Source: Actinotalea fermentans ATCC 43279 = JCM 9966 = DSM 3133
Lineage (GTDB): Bacteria > Actinomycetota > Actinomycetes > Actinomycetales > Cellulomonadaceae
Assembly: GCA_000767215.1 (NCBI GenBank)
Contig: AXCX01000014.1
Span: 1-33,741, forward strand
Reading direction: 5' to 3'
DNA length: 33,741 bases
The notes under the pieces were generated by a model. It did not search any database. It had not been told where the DNA came from and was given only the letters and a program-made list of their open reading frames with translations. Shown piece by piece: positions 25,412-32,961 of this stretch; position 1 is the first letter of the stretch, and each line of letters opens with the position of its first letter. The position numbers and the translations under genes were made by a program.

Positions 25412-25741
25412 ATGGACAAGCTGTCGTTGGTGGCGCTGGCACGGCACGAGATCGAGACGGCCCGGCGCGCGCCGGCCGGCCGCAGCGCGAAGACGGTGCA
25501 CGGGGGTCACGAGAAGGTGCTGCGGCAGACCGTCATCGCGCTGTGCGCGGGGCGCTCGACCGACCAGTGGGAGAGCCCCGGCGAGGCGACCGTGCAGGTC
25601 CTCAGCGGCCGGGTGCAGGTGGTCTGCGACCGGGCGTCGTGGGAGGGCAGCCCGGGCGACCTGGTGGTGGTGCCCCGAGACCGGTCGGCCATCCGGGCCC
25701 TCGAGGACAGCGTGGTGCTGCTGACGGTGGCCAAGCTCTGA
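25412..25741 (+). CDS. Small cupin-domain protein
   Basis: This 109-aa protein has a single cupin barrel: SAKTVHGGHEKVLRQTVIALCAG, the central ESPGEATVQVLSGRVQVVCDRA (first motif, with the loop lacking most metal-binding histidines) and SPGDLVVVPRDRSAIRALEDSVVLLTVAKL (second motif). The usual HxH and H metal ligands are not clearly present, so it may be a non-enzymatic binder. The ATG at 25412 has GGAGGGGG 5-6 nt upstream. It is followed by the App1-like gene after 83 bp. Confidence 0.8.
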   Translation: MDKLSLVALARHEIETARRAPAGRSAKTVHGGHEKVLRQTVIALCAGRSTDQWESPGEATVQVLSGRVQVVCDRASWEGSPGDLVVVPRDRSAIRALEDSVVLLTVAKL

Positions 25742-25824
25742 CGCCGTGCGCGCTCCCGGGACGGCGTCGCGCCGGCCTGGGGACGGATGGGCGGTGCACG
25801 CTCGTCGATGACAGACTCCACCGC

Positions 25825-26931
25825 GTGAGCGTCTCCACCAGCAGCCAGCGCCCCCACGTGGCGGCTCGCCTCGAGGACCGCGCGTACGCGGTCGTGGGCA
25901 GGTGGCTCGCCCGGCGCGGGTGGGAGCCGCGCGTCGAGGCGTACACGGGCTACGCGGGCGACGGGTGGGCCCGGATCATGGCGCGCACGGTGCTCGCGCC
26001 GCCGGGGACGCGCCCGGCGGAGGTCGCGGAGAAGGACGCCGGGTCCGCGGGCCGTGCGGTCCGCGGCTGGCGATCCTTCCTGACCGCCGCCGTCCCGCAC
26101 GCCGTGGTCGGCGTGGAGGTCGGCGGCCAGGTGCACGAGGTCCGCGCCGACCGGGGAGGGTACGTCGACGCCATGCTCGGGGCGGCGCTCGAGCCGGGCT
26201 GGCGGCAGGCGCGCCTGAGCCTGGGCGGCTCGACGTCGGTGGCGCCCGTCCTCGTGGTGCCGCCAGGTCCGGGCACCGCGCTGGTGAGCGACGTGGACGA
26301 CACCGCGATGGTGACCGCCCTTCCCCGGCCGCTCCTTGCCGCGTGGAACAGCTTCGTGCTCCACGAGCACGCGCGGCGCCCCGTGCCCGGCATGGCAGGC
26401 CTGTACCGCCGGTGGCTGGCCGCGAACCCGGGCGCACCCACGTTCTACCTCTCGACGGGCGCCTGGAACGTCGCCCCCGCGCTGCGGCGGTTCCTCGAGC
26501 GGCACGGCTACCCGGCTGGCCCGCTCCTGCTGACCGACTGGGGCCCGACGAACACGGGCTGGTTCCGCAGCGGCCGGGAGCACAAGCTGCGGTCGCTGCA
26601 GCGGCTGCTGGCCGAGTTCCCGGAGACCACCTGGGTGCTGGTGGGCGACGACGGCCAGCACGACCCGCAGATCTACGCCGAGATCGCGGCCGAGCACCCT
26701 GGCCGCGTGCGTGTCGTCGCGATCCGCCAGCTGTCGCCGGCCGAGCAGGTGCTCGCGCACGGCTCCCCCGTCCCGACCCGCGACGGCGAGCCGTCCCCGG
26801 AGGCAGCCGTGCCGTCCGCCGCCGCGGCCCACGGGGCACCGCAGGTCGGCGCGACCGTGACCGTGACGGGTGGCGACGGGAACGCGCTCGCGCTCGCGCT
26901 CATCGACCGCGGACTGCTGCCCGCGGGGTGA
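25825..26931 (+). CDS. App1-like phosphatase (DUF2183)
   Basis: The 368-aa protein carries the DUF2183 catalytic domain of yeast App1-type phosphatidate phosphatases, a HAD-like fold. The catalytic motif is DVDDT (D156, D158) in LVSDVDDTAMVTALPRP. The Ser/Thr motif is FYLSTGAWNV, and the C-terminal acidic motif is LVGDDGQHDPQIYAEIA. An N-terminal part with GYAGDGWARIMARTVLAPP precedes it. The tail after residue 320 is low-complexity. The GTG at 25825 is preceded by CAGACT at 7 nt and no SD, a further leaderless candidate. In bacteria the substrate (phosphatidate or other) is not established. Confidence 0.82.
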   Translation: MSVSTSSQRPHVAARLEDRAYAVVGRWLARRGWEPRVEAYTGYAGDGWARIMARTVLAPPGTRPAEVAEKDAGSAGRAVRGWRSFLTAAVPHAVVGVEVGGQVHEVRADRGGYVDAMLGAALEPGWRQARLSLGGSTSVAPVLVVPPGPGTALVSDVDDTAMVTALPRPLLAAWNSFVLHEHARRPVPGMAGLYRRWLAANPGAPTFYLSTGAWNVAPALRRFLERHGYPAGPLLLTDWGPTNTGWFRSGREHKLRSLQRLLAEFPETTWVLVGDDGQHDPQIYAEIAAEHPGRVRVVAIRQLSPAEQVLAHGSPVPTRDGEPSPEAAVPSAAAAHGAPQVGATVTVTGGDGNALALALIDRGLLPAG

Positions 26932-26936
26932 CCGCC

Positions 26937-26952
26937 GGTCGGCGCGCCGACC
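26937..26952. terminator. 16-bp palindrome between convergent genes
   Basis: GGTCGGCG-CGCCGACC is perfectly self-complementary and can fold as a 6-bp stem with a CGCG loop. It lies in the 33-bp gap between the App1-like gene and the convergent threonine-aldolase-like gene, so it can terminate both. Confidence 0.6.
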
Positions 26953-26964
26953 CCCGTGCCGTCG

Positions 26965-28065
26965 TCAGGCCAGGTCGCGCACCGCGGCGACGACCGAGGC
27001 CGTGAGCTCGTCCACATCCGTCTGGGTCGTGTCGAACGAGCACATCAGCCGGACCATCCCGGGCCGGCCGTCCCAGTCGTAGAACCAGTAGCGCTCCCGC
27101 ACACGGTCGGCCACACCTGGCGGCAGGATCGCGAAGACGGCGTTGGCCTGGACCGGCAGCGCGATCTCGACGCCGGGCACGGCGGCGAGAGCACCCGCCA
27201 GGCGGGCCGCCATGGCGTTGGCGTGCGCGGCCGAGCGCAGCCACAGGTCGCCGTCGTACAGCGCGAGCAGCTGCGCGGAGACGAAGCGCATCTTCGACGC
27301 GAGCTGCATGTCCATCTTTCGCAGGTAGCGCAGCCCGTCCACGGCCGAGGGCTCGAGGACGACGATCGCCTCGGCGCCCAGGGCGCCGTTCTTCGTGCCA
27401 CCCAGGCTCACGACGTCGACCCCGACGTCACTGGTGAACGCGCGCAGCGGCAGGCCCAGCGCGGCCGCGGCGTTGGCGATCCGGGCGCCGTCGAGGTGGA
27501 CGCGCAGGCCCAGGGCGTGCGCGGTGTCGGCCAGCGCACCGATCTCGTCGGGCGTGTAGACCGTGCCGACCTCGGTGGACTGCGTGATCGACACGACGGC
27601 GGGCTGGGCCCGGTGCTCGTCGCCGCGACCGCCCGCGCGTGCCTCCAGCCCCTGCGGCGTGAGCTTGCCGTCGGTGGTCGGCACCGGGAGCAGCTTGAGC
27701 CCGGCGACCCGCTCCGGGGCGGCGTTCTCGTCGGTGTTGATGTGCGCCCACTCGGTGCACACCGCCGCGCCCCAGCGAGGCACCATCGCCTGCAGCGCGA
27801 CGACGTTCGCGCCGGTCCCGTTGAAGACCGGGAACGCCTCGACGACGCGGCCGAAGTGCGCAGCGAGGACGTCCTGCAGGCGCGCCGTGTACACGTCGGC
27901 GCCGTAGCTCGTCTGGTGGCCGCCGTTGGCCGCGGCCACGGCAGCGAGCACCTCCGGGTGCGCACCGGCGTAGTTGTCTGAGCCGAAGTCGCGCCGCGTC
28001 GGGTCGTGGAGGGCAGGAGGGCCGGCGAACGTGGTGGGCTCGGTGGCGGGCTGGGTCGCAGTCAC
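26965..28065 (-). CDS. Threonine aldolase-like PLP enzyme
   Basis: A 366-aa fold-type I PLP enzyme of the beta-eliminating lyase/threonine aldolase family, which cleaves L-threonine or L-allo-threonine to glycine and acetaldehyde. Visible are DFGSDNYAGAHPEVL, GTGANVVALQAMVPRWGA, TEWAHINTDENAAPE, HLDGARIANAAAALG (PLP phosphate/ring binding Asp) and the Schiff-base lysine in SLGGTKNGALG. The GTG at 28065 has GAAGAT 6 nt upstream and no clear SD. It is transcribed on its own strand after the DUF305 gene and converges on the App1-like gene. Substrate specificity is inferred from the family. Confidence 0.88.
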   Translation of the reverse strand: MTATQPATEPTTFAGPPALHDPTRRDFGSDNYAGAHPEVLAAVAAANGGHQTSYGADVYTARLQDVLAAHFGRVVEAFPVFNGTGANVVALQAMVPRWGAAVCTEWAHINTDENAAPERVAGLKLLPVPTTDGKLTPQGLEARAGGRGDEHRAQPAVVSITQSTEVGTVYTPDEIGALADTAHALGLRVHLDGARIANAAAALGLPLRAFTSDVGVDVVSLGGTKNGALGAEAIVVLEPSAVDGLRYLRKMDMQLASKMRFVSAQLLALYDGDLWLRSAAHANAMAARLAGALAAVPGVEIALPVQANAVFAILPPGVADRVRERYWFYDWDGRPGMVRLMCSFDTTQTDVDELTASVVAAVRDLA

Positions 28066-28124
28066 CCGCGCATCTTCTCACCGGTGACGGACCTCCCGGC
28101 CCGCCCGCGCGGCCCGGGGCCGGC

Positions 28125-28766
28125 TCAGTCGTCGACGCGTGCCAGGAGGCCCTCGAGCACGGCGATCTCGGCGGTCTGGGAGTCCACGACCGCCTGGGCC
28201 AGCCGCCGCACCGCGGGGTGCTCGGCGAGGTCGAGGGCGGACCGCGCCATCGCCACGCCCCCCTCGTGGTGGGCGATCATCAGCTCGAGGAACAGTCGCT
28301 CGGCGTCGCTGCCACGGGCGTCGCGCAGTGCGGCGAGCTGCTCGGCCGTCGCCATGCCGGGCATCCCGACGGTGCCGCCCGCCTCGGCACCGCCCGCCTC
28401 CGCACCGCCGTGGCCGTGGCCCTGCGCCCAGGCCATGGGTGCGGCCGTCGTCGCCTGGGGCAGACCCCACACGGACAGCCAGCCGTACATCTGGCCCTGC
28501 TGCTGCTGCTGGGTGAGCACGATGTCGAGCGCGACCTGCCGCAGCTCGGCGTCGTCGCTGCGGTCGCGGACGAGCATGGCCATCTCGACGGCCTGCGCGT
28601 GGTGGGCCTGCATGTCCCGGGCGAATCCGACCTCGGCCGAGCCCTCGACGGGCACGTCGGCACGCAGCACGCCGCCCGCGACGAGCAGCCCGACGGCGAG
28701 CCCGGCCGCCGTCGCCACGACGACCGCGGCCACCGTGGCCGCCCGGCCCGTGAGCCGGGCGCTCAC
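28125..28766 (-). CDS. DUF305 secreted/membrane-anchored protein
   Basis: This 213-aa protein has an N-terminal signal anchor (ARLTGRAATVAAVVVATAAGLAVGLLVAGG) followed by a helical ferritin-like DUF305 domain. The conserved His pairs are HHAQAVEMAMLV and MIAHHEGGVAMARSAL, candidate metal ligands. The linker is His/Gly-rich (GHGHGGAEAGGAEAGG), which might also bind metal. The GTG at 28766 overlaps the DUF3105 stop by 4 bp, so the two genes are coupled. DUF305/DUF3105 pairs are common in actinobacteria; some DUF305 proteins are linked with copper handling, but no copper gene is present here. Confidence 0.87.
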   Translation of the reverse strand: MSARLTGRAATVAAVVVATAAGLAVGLLVAGGVLRADVPVEGSAEVGFARDMQAHHAQAVEMAMLVRDRSDDAELRQVALDIVLTQQQQQGQMYGWLSVWGLPQATTAAPMAWAQGHGHGGAEAGGAEAGGTVGMPGMATAEQLAALRDARGSDAERLFLELMIAHHEGGVAMARSALDLAEHPAVRRLAQAVVDSQTAEIAVLEGLLARVDD

Positions 28767-29389
28767 GCCCCGATGCCGCCGGAGCAGGCGGCGCCGGGCT
28801 CGGGCGTCTGCGGGCCCTGCAGGTACTTGATGAGGAAGGGCTGGAGCCGGTCGTCGTCGACGCCGTCGAGCTGGACCTGCACGCCCCACGCCGACGCCAC
28901 CAGCCCGTCGACGCCGTCGAACGGGCTGACGAGCAGGTACGGGTGCTGGTCGGACAGGCGCCGCAGCTCCGCCACGTCCGCGTCGGCCAGGTCGGGGTCG
29001 TAGGTGATCCACACGGCGCCGTGCTCCAGCGAGTGCACGGCGTGCTCCTCCGTCACCGGGGCGTCGTAGAAGCCGCAGTTCTGCCACGTCGGGTGGTGGT
29101 CGCCACCCACCGGCGGGCTCTGCTCGTAGTCGACGTCCTCGGTGGTGTGGGTGGCGGCGAGCTCCGTGAACTCCTCGGCCCCCTCGATCGGTGCCTCGGC
29201 GGCCGCCTGGGCCTCCTGCGCGTCGCGCTCCGCGTTCCACACGACGATCGCCGTCGGGACCACCAGGGCGATCGCGACTCCGACGGCCGCAGCGACGATC
29301 AGACGCGTGCGGCGCCGCTCAGCCCTGCGCTGGGCCTCCTGCAGTGCCGCCAGCTGCTCGCGCCGCTCCTGCCGTGCCGAGACGCCCAT
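28763..29389 (-). CDS. DUF3105 membrane-anchored protein
   Basis: The 208-aa protein has an N-terminal cytoplasmic helix rich in Arg/Glu (SARQERREQLAALQEAQRRAERRR), one membrane segment (LIVAAAVGVAIALVVPTAIVV) and an outer DUF3105 domain with the signature SPPVGGDHHPTWQNCGFYD, EEHAVHSLEHGAVWITYDP and AWGVQVQLDGVDDDRLQPFL. The conserved His/Cys set (DHH, C, HSLEHG) suggests metal or disulfide binding. The ATG at 29389 has GGAGGAG 5 nt upstream. It is coupled to the DUF305 gene. Confidence 0.85.
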   Translation of the reverse strand: MGVSARQERREQLAALQEAQRRAERRRTRLIVAAAVGVAIALVVPTAIVVWNAERDAQEAQAAAEAPIEGAEEFTELAATHTTEDVDYEQSPPVGGDHHPTWQNCGFYDAPVTEEHAVHSLEHGAVWITYDPDLADADVAELRRLSDQHPYLLVSPFDGVDGLVASAWGVQVQLDGVDDDRLQPFLIKYLQGPQTPEPGAACSGGIGA

Positions 29390-29426
29390 CGGGACTCCTC
29401 CCCTGGCCGTCACAGCCGGCCGTTCT

Positions 29427-29474
29427 AGGACCTTGGTCCTGACCATGGTACGTGAACGGTCAACTAAACGGTCA
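29427..29474. repeat. Inverted and direct repeats in the PilZ-DUF3105 gap
   Basis: AGGACC-TT-GGTCCT (29427-29440) is a perfect inverted repeat. AACGGTCA occurs twice in direct orientation at 29455-29462 and 29467-29474, 12 bp apart, the second overlapping the PilZ stop codon. This gap should hold the DUF3105 promoter. Either element could be a regulator site. Confidence 0.4.
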
Positions 29475-30095
29475 GATGGCGTCCCGTCGCTCCGCGATGA
29501 GGCGCCGCTGGCGGTCCAGGACGGCGCGGAACAGCGTCTCGGTGTCGCGCTCGCTCATGCCGACGAACCGTCCGCCGTGCCCGACGGCGCCGCGCAGCTC
29601 CTCGTGCCGGAGCACCTCGACCACGATCGGGACCGGGCGTTGCGGCGTCGGGTAGGTGCCCACGAGTCGCGTCCCCGTGGGGACCTGCGTCTCGGAGCGG
29701 AACCGCATCCCGTACGCGGACAGGTCGAGCACCTGCGCCGCCACGGGCTCCTCGAGCGGGACCTGCTGGTCTCCCTCCGCCACGTGCGCGAACGTGACGT
29801 GCTCCGACACGGGCACGCGGACCGCCGTGCGCTTCTGCTCCACGACGCGGATGCGCAGGTCGGCCAGCTCGAGCCGCGTCCGCGCGCTCGCCTGGACGAC
29901 GGCGTCGATCGTGCAGGAGCCCCGGAGCTGGCTCGCGACGACGAGCACCACGGGGTCGCCCGGCCACAGCGACCCGCCCGAGTACTTCGGCGCCTCGACC
30001 ACCAGGCGGTCGTCCTCGTGCGTGCGGACGTGCCCGGCCGCGATCAGCTCGCCACCCTCACCGTGCACCCAGCACGGATCGAGCTCGAACCCCAC
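29472..30095 (-). CDS. PilZ-domain c-di-GMP receptor
   Basis: This 207-aa cytoplasmic protein has a YcgR-like N-terminal domain (about 1-85) followed by a PilZ domain. Both c-di-GMP motifs are intact: RxxxR as R89-TAV-R93 (QKRTAVRVPV) and DxSxxG as D124-S126-G129 (LDLSAYGMRF). The protein should therefore bind c-di-GMP. Which process it controls is unknown; no flagellar, pilus, cellulose, GGDEF or EAL gene is in the window. The GTG at 30095 has GGGAG 8 nt upstream. A TAGGGT hexamer (30179-30174, minus strand) is a weak promoter candidate. Confidence 0.85.
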   Translation of the reverse strand: MGFELDPCWVHGEGGELIAAGHVRTHEDDRLVVEAPKYSGGSLWPGDPVVLVVASQLRGSCTIDAVVQASARTRLELADLRIRVVEQKRTAVRVPVSEHVTFAHVAEGDQQVPLEEPVAAQVLDLSAYGMRFRSETQVPTGTRLVGTYPTPQRPVPIVVEVLRHEELRGAVGHGGRFVGMSERDTETLFRAVLDRQRRLIAERRDAI

Positions 30096-30205
30096 GGCGC
30101 CACTCCCGTCGTCACCGACCGCGGCGTGCCGCGGCTCGACCTCGCCGACGCGCTCCCACGTCGAGTCGGCAGGACCCTACAACTCACCATCGGCAGGCAG
30201 TGCCC

Positions 30206-30766
30206 TCAGTCATGGCTCGCGGGCTCGTTCTCACCCGCTGCCACACGGCCGAGCACGAAGAGCAGGTCCGAGAGGCGGTTCACGTAGCCGCGGACCGCGG
30301 GGCTCACCGGGTGCCCGGCATCGCCCAGCGCGACGACGCTGCGCTCCGCGCGACGCAGCACGGCGCGAGCGAGGTCCAGCGCGGCCGACGCCGGGGTCGT
30401 GCCCGGCACCACGAACACCGGTCGCAGCGGTCGCGCGGCGACCCGCTCGTCGATCTCGCGCTCCACATCGGCCGCCATGTCCTCCGTCACGAGCGACACG
30501 CCCGGGACCAGGCGGTCACGGTGGGCCGGGTTGGTCGCCAGGTCCGCCGCGACGACGAAGAGCTCCCGCTGGCGCCGCAGGATCGCCGGCGCGAGGTCCT
30601 CGTGCGCTCCCGGCTCGCGCTCGAGCGCGGCGCGCGCCACGCCGAGCGCCGCAACGGCCTCGTCCATGTCGCCGCACGCGTCCATCAGCCGGTCGGCCTT
30701 CGAGACCCGGCCACCGAGGAACAGCCCCGTGGTGCCGTCGTCCCCGGCCCGCGTGTACACCTTCAT
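30206..30766 (-). CDS. pduO: PduO-type cob(I)alamin adenosyltransferase
   Basis: This 186-aa cytoplasmic enzyme makes adenosylcobalamin from ATP and cob(I)alamin. Motifs: the N-terminal ATP-binding VYTRAGDDGTTGLFLGGRVSK, DACGDMDEAVAALGVAR, the LRRQRELFVVAADLATNP helix, and the C-terminal TTPASAALDLARAVLRRAERSVVAL, YVNRLSDLLFVLGR. The ATG at 30766 has GAGAGGA 7 nt upstream. It diverges from the riboswitch-controlled ECF operon; the proximity suggests that imported corrinoid is adenosylated here. Confidence 0.93.
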   Translation of the reverse strand: MKVYTRAGDDGTTGLFLGGRVSKADRLMDACGDMDEAVAALGVARAALEREPGAHEDLAPAILRRQRELFVVAADLATNPAHRDRLVPGVSLVTEDMAADVEREIDERVAARPLRPVFVVPGTTPASAALDLARAVLRRAERSVVALGDAGHPVSPAVRGYVNRLSDLLFVLGRVAAGENEPASHD

Positions 30767-30873
30767 CGCCGGTCCTCTCTTCGTGCGGGCGGGCGCCGCC
30801 ATGGCGACGGCGGCGGCGTGGCCGACGCCGGACCGTCCTGGCCGCCGTGCGCACCCTGACCCAGGAGGAGGCG

Positions 30874-30996
30874 ATGTCGCAACCCGCGCCGGCCCGGGAG
30901 CCGCGCGTCGGGCAGAGGGAGTACGGTGGGCGCCGCCACCCTCGGGTGGCAGTCATGGCCCGCAGCCAGGGGAAGCCGGTCGAAGTCCGGCGCTGA
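30874..30996 (+). CDS. Short leader ORF overlapping the B12 riboswitch (tentative)
   Basis: An ATG at 30874 is preceded by AGGAGGAG (30863-30870), one of the best Shine-Dalgarno matches in the window, and opens a 40-codon frame ending with TGA at 30994-30996. The peptide begins MSQPAPAREPRVGQREYGG and ends QGKPVEVRR. The frame covers the 5' half of the riboswitch aptamer, so translating it would interfere with folding. It may be a leader peptide, or a chance SD. No -10/-35 pair is visible in front of it. Confidence 0.3.
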   Translation: MSQPAPAREPRVGQREYGGRRHPRVAVMARSQGKPVEVRR

Positions 30997-31045
30997 CCCG
31001 CAACCGTAGGTCGAGGTCTCCTCGACGAGCCGGAGCACCTGCTGA
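30921..31045 (+). ncRNA. Cobalamin (B12) riboswitch
   Basis: The aptamer core matches the family consensus: GGGGAAGCCGGTCGAAGTCC, then GGCGCTGACCCGCAACCGT (the CCCGCNACNGT block), and further down GAGCCGGAGCACCTGC (GCCNGGAGACCTGC block). The proposed ends are approximate; the GGT near 30926 fits the 5' conserved GGT. It lies 116 nt before the start of the DUF4430-like gene on the same strand. It should switch off the downstream uptake operon when adenosylcobalamin is plentiful. The downstream hairpins have no T-tract, so control is probably at translation or by Rho. Confidence 0.85.
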
Positions 31046-31087
31046 GGGCATCGAGGCTCCTACCGTCGAGGAATGCGGGGCGGAGCC

Positions 31088-31146
31088 CGGGTCGTCGGAC
31101 CCGTCCCTCGGGCGGCAGCGACGGTGCCGGGTCCTGTCGCGGACCC
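31088..31146 (+). promoter_or_regulatory. Competing hairpins between riboswitch and start codon
   Basis: CGGGTC-GTCG-GACCCG (31088-31103) and GGGTCC-TGTCGC-GGACCC (31129-31146) are two perfect stems. Their arms are related (GGGTC/GACCC), so arm one of the first can pair with arm two of the second instead. The second stem ends 5 nt before the SD AAAGAGG (31151-31157). This fits an expression platform, though neither stem directly masks the SD. Confidence 0.4.
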
Positions 31147-31161
31147 TCAGAAAGAGGCACC

Positions 31162-31890
31162 ATGCTCGTCACATCCACGCCCGTCACATCCACGCCCGTG
31201 ACCAGCCGGCGCGGGCCCCGTGCGCTGGCCACGGTCCTCGTGCTCGCCGGCGCCGTAGCGCTCCCGGCGTCGGCCGCGGTCGCGTCGTCCTGGCCTGCCG
31301 CTGTCGACGTGAGCGGCGCCTGCGCCGACGAGTCCGGCGTGACCGTCGTCGTCGACGCCACCGAGCTCGAGGGCGACGTCACGGTCGGCTGCGCGTCCGA
31401 CCCGGCGACCGGGACCGAGGCGCTCGCCCAGGCAGGGATCGCCGAGACGCGTGACCCCTCCGGCTACATCTGCGCCGTCGGCGGTCTGCCCGACCCCTGC
31501 CCGACGGAGTTCACCGGGAGCTACTGGAGCTACTGGACGGCCGCACCGGGCGGCGAGTGGACCGCGTACGCGGAGGGGTCCGACACGGCCGTCCCGGCCG
31601 CCGGGAGCGTCGAGGGATGGCGGTACGGCGACGGCACGCAGCCGCCGGCGGTCGCGCCCGCGGACGTGCGCCCGGGCGTCGCCACCGTCGAGGCCGAGCC
31701 GACCACCGACGCCGACGCACCCGCGGCGGACCAGGCGGCCGACGACGCCGTCACGGCCGTCGCGCCCCAGGACGGCGGTGACGGGGTGTCGCTCGCCGTC
31801 GGCGTCGCCGTGGGCGTCGCCATCGTCGGAGCCCTCGTCGGCCTGATCGTGCGCCTGCGTCGGCAGTCGCAGGGCTCCGCGAAGGACTGA
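31162..31890 (+). CDS. Secreted, membrane-anchored DUF4430-like protein
   Basis: The 242-aa protein has an N-terminal signal peptide (RRGPRALATVLVLAGAVALPASA), an extracytoplasmic domain (about 45-160), a low-complexity Pro/Ala/Asp linker and a C-terminal membrane anchor (SLAVGVAVGVAIVGALVGLIV) followed by a basic tail. The folded part has YWSYWTAAPGGEWTAYAEGS and later VEGWRYGDG, the pattern of DUF4430, the domain related to the C-terminal cap of transcobalamin. Four Cys (54, 77, 104, 113) could form two disulfides. It is the first gene after the B12 riboswitch and is followed by an ECF T-component, so it is a candidate surface corrinoid binder. The ATG has AAAGAGG 4 nt upstream. Similar proteins are annotated SCO2322-like. 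Confidence 0.7.
   Translation: MLVTSTPVTSTPVTSRRGPRALATVLVLAGAVALPASAAVASSWPAAVDVSGACADESGVTVVVDATELEGDVTVGCASDPATGTEALAQAGIAETRDPSGYICAVGGLPDPCPTEFTGSYWSYWTAAPGGEWTAYAEGSDTAVPAAGSVEGWRYGDGTQPPAVAPADVRPGVATVEAEPTTDADAPAADQAADDAVTAVAPQDGGDGVSLAVGVAVGVAIVGALVGLIVRLRRQSQGSAKD
31167..31196 (+). repeat. 15-bp tandem repeat at the 5' end of the DUF4430-like gene
   Basis: CGTCACATCCACGCC is present in two exact copies (31167-31181, 31182-31196), encoding two VTSTP units before VTSRR. Copy-number change would keep the frame and alter only the length of the N-terminal part before the signal peptide. Confidence 0.6.
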
Positions 31891-31896
31891 GGCGAC

Positions 31897-32961
31897 GTGA
31901 CGGCCCTGCACCCCCTCGCGTGGTGGGCGTGGGCGATGGCCCTGGCCGTCGCCGCTGCGCGCGCGCCCGGGGTCGGGGCCGTCACCGCCGTCCTCGCCGC
32001 CGTCGTCGTCGTGGTGAGCGTCCGAGCGGGCCAGGCACCGACGGCCCGTCTCTTCCCCGGCTACCTGGCGCTCGGGGTGGGCATCGTCCTCGTCCGGATC
32101 GCCTTCCACGTGGTCGTCGGCATCAAGCCGCCCGGGACGGTGGTCCTGGACCTGCCGACGGTGCGGGCACCCGACTGGGCCGTCGGCGTCCACCTCCTCG
32201 GCCCCGTGACGACGCAAGGGCTCGCCACCGCGGCGGCGGCCGGCCTGCAGCTCGCCACGCTCGTCGTGTGCTTCGGTGCTGCCTCCGCCCTCGCCGACCC
32301 GCGCCGTGCCCTGCGGTCGCTGCCGGGTGCCATGCACCACATGGGCACCGCCGTCGTCATCGCGGTGAGCGTCACGCCGCAGCTCGTCACGGCCGCCGCG
32401 ACCGTCCGCCGGGCGCAGCGCCTGCGCGGCACCCCCGAGCGAGGCTGGCGCGCTCTTCGCGCGACCGGCCTGCCCGTCTTCACCGACGCGCTCGACAGGT
32501 CGCTGGCTCTCGCCGCGTCGATGGACACCCGCGGGTTCGCGCGGTCCGGCCCGGACGGCCCCGACCGGCGGACGGGTCCACTCCTCGCGTTCGCGCTCGT
32601 CGCGCTGGGCCTCGGAGGCTACGGCCTCCTCGCGGACGACTCCGGCTGGCGCGGTGCACTGCTCGTCGGGGTCGGCGCCGCGGCCGGGTTCGCCGGCGTC
32701 GTGGTCGCCGGTCGGCGGGTGCAGCACACCCGGTACCGCCCCGAGCGGTGGGGACCGGCGGAGACCGGCGTCGCCCTCGCCGGCGCACTCACCGCCGTCG
32801 TCGTGCTGCTCGCGCCGCGGTTCGCGCCCGCGGCGGGCACGTCAGGACCAGGGACCGCCGCCGTCGCCGTGGTCGCCTTCCTCCTCGCCGTCGCCCCCGT
32901 GCTCGCGGGGCGTCGGAGCCACGCCCCTGTGACGCCCGTCCTTCAGGAGGTCGTCCGGTGA
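31897..32961 (+). CDS. ecfT: ECF transporter T-component (EcfT/CbiQ family)
   Basis: This 354-aa integral membrane protein has several hydrophobic segments. The coupling helix contains the family motif with its invariant Arg-Gly: ALDRSLALAASMDTRGFAR, R212-G213. A first related stretch is TVRRAQRLRGT. The family scaffolds the ECF transporter, joining the substrate-binding S-component and the ATPases. The GTG at 31897 follows the DUF4430-like stop by 6 bp with GAGG upstream. The S-component is not in the window; it may lie beyond the right edge. Its start and stop overlap or adjoin its neighbours, so this is one operon. Confidence 0.88.
   Translation: MTALHPLAWWAWAMALAVAAARAPGVGAVTAVLAAVVVVVSVRAGQAPTARLFPGYLALGVGIVLVRIAFHVVVGIKPPGTVVLDLPTVRAPDWAVGVHLLGPVTTQGLATAAAAGLQLATLVVCFGAASALADPRRALRSLPGAMHHMGTAVVIAVSVTPQLVTAAATVRRAQRLRGTPERGWRALRATGLPVFTDALDRSLALAASMDTRGFARSGPDGPDRRTGPLLAFALVALGLGGYGLLADDSGWRGALLVGVGAAAGFAGVVVAGRRVQHTRYRPERWGPAETGVALAGALTAVVVLLAPRFAPAAGTSGPGTAAVAVVAFLLAVAPVLAGRRSHAPVTPVLQEVVR

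Noticed and set aside
30799-30873. Further coding sequence between pduO and the riboswitch
   Set aside because: Frames here are very low-complexity (Ala/Thr-rich) and have no start with a usable RBS before 30874.
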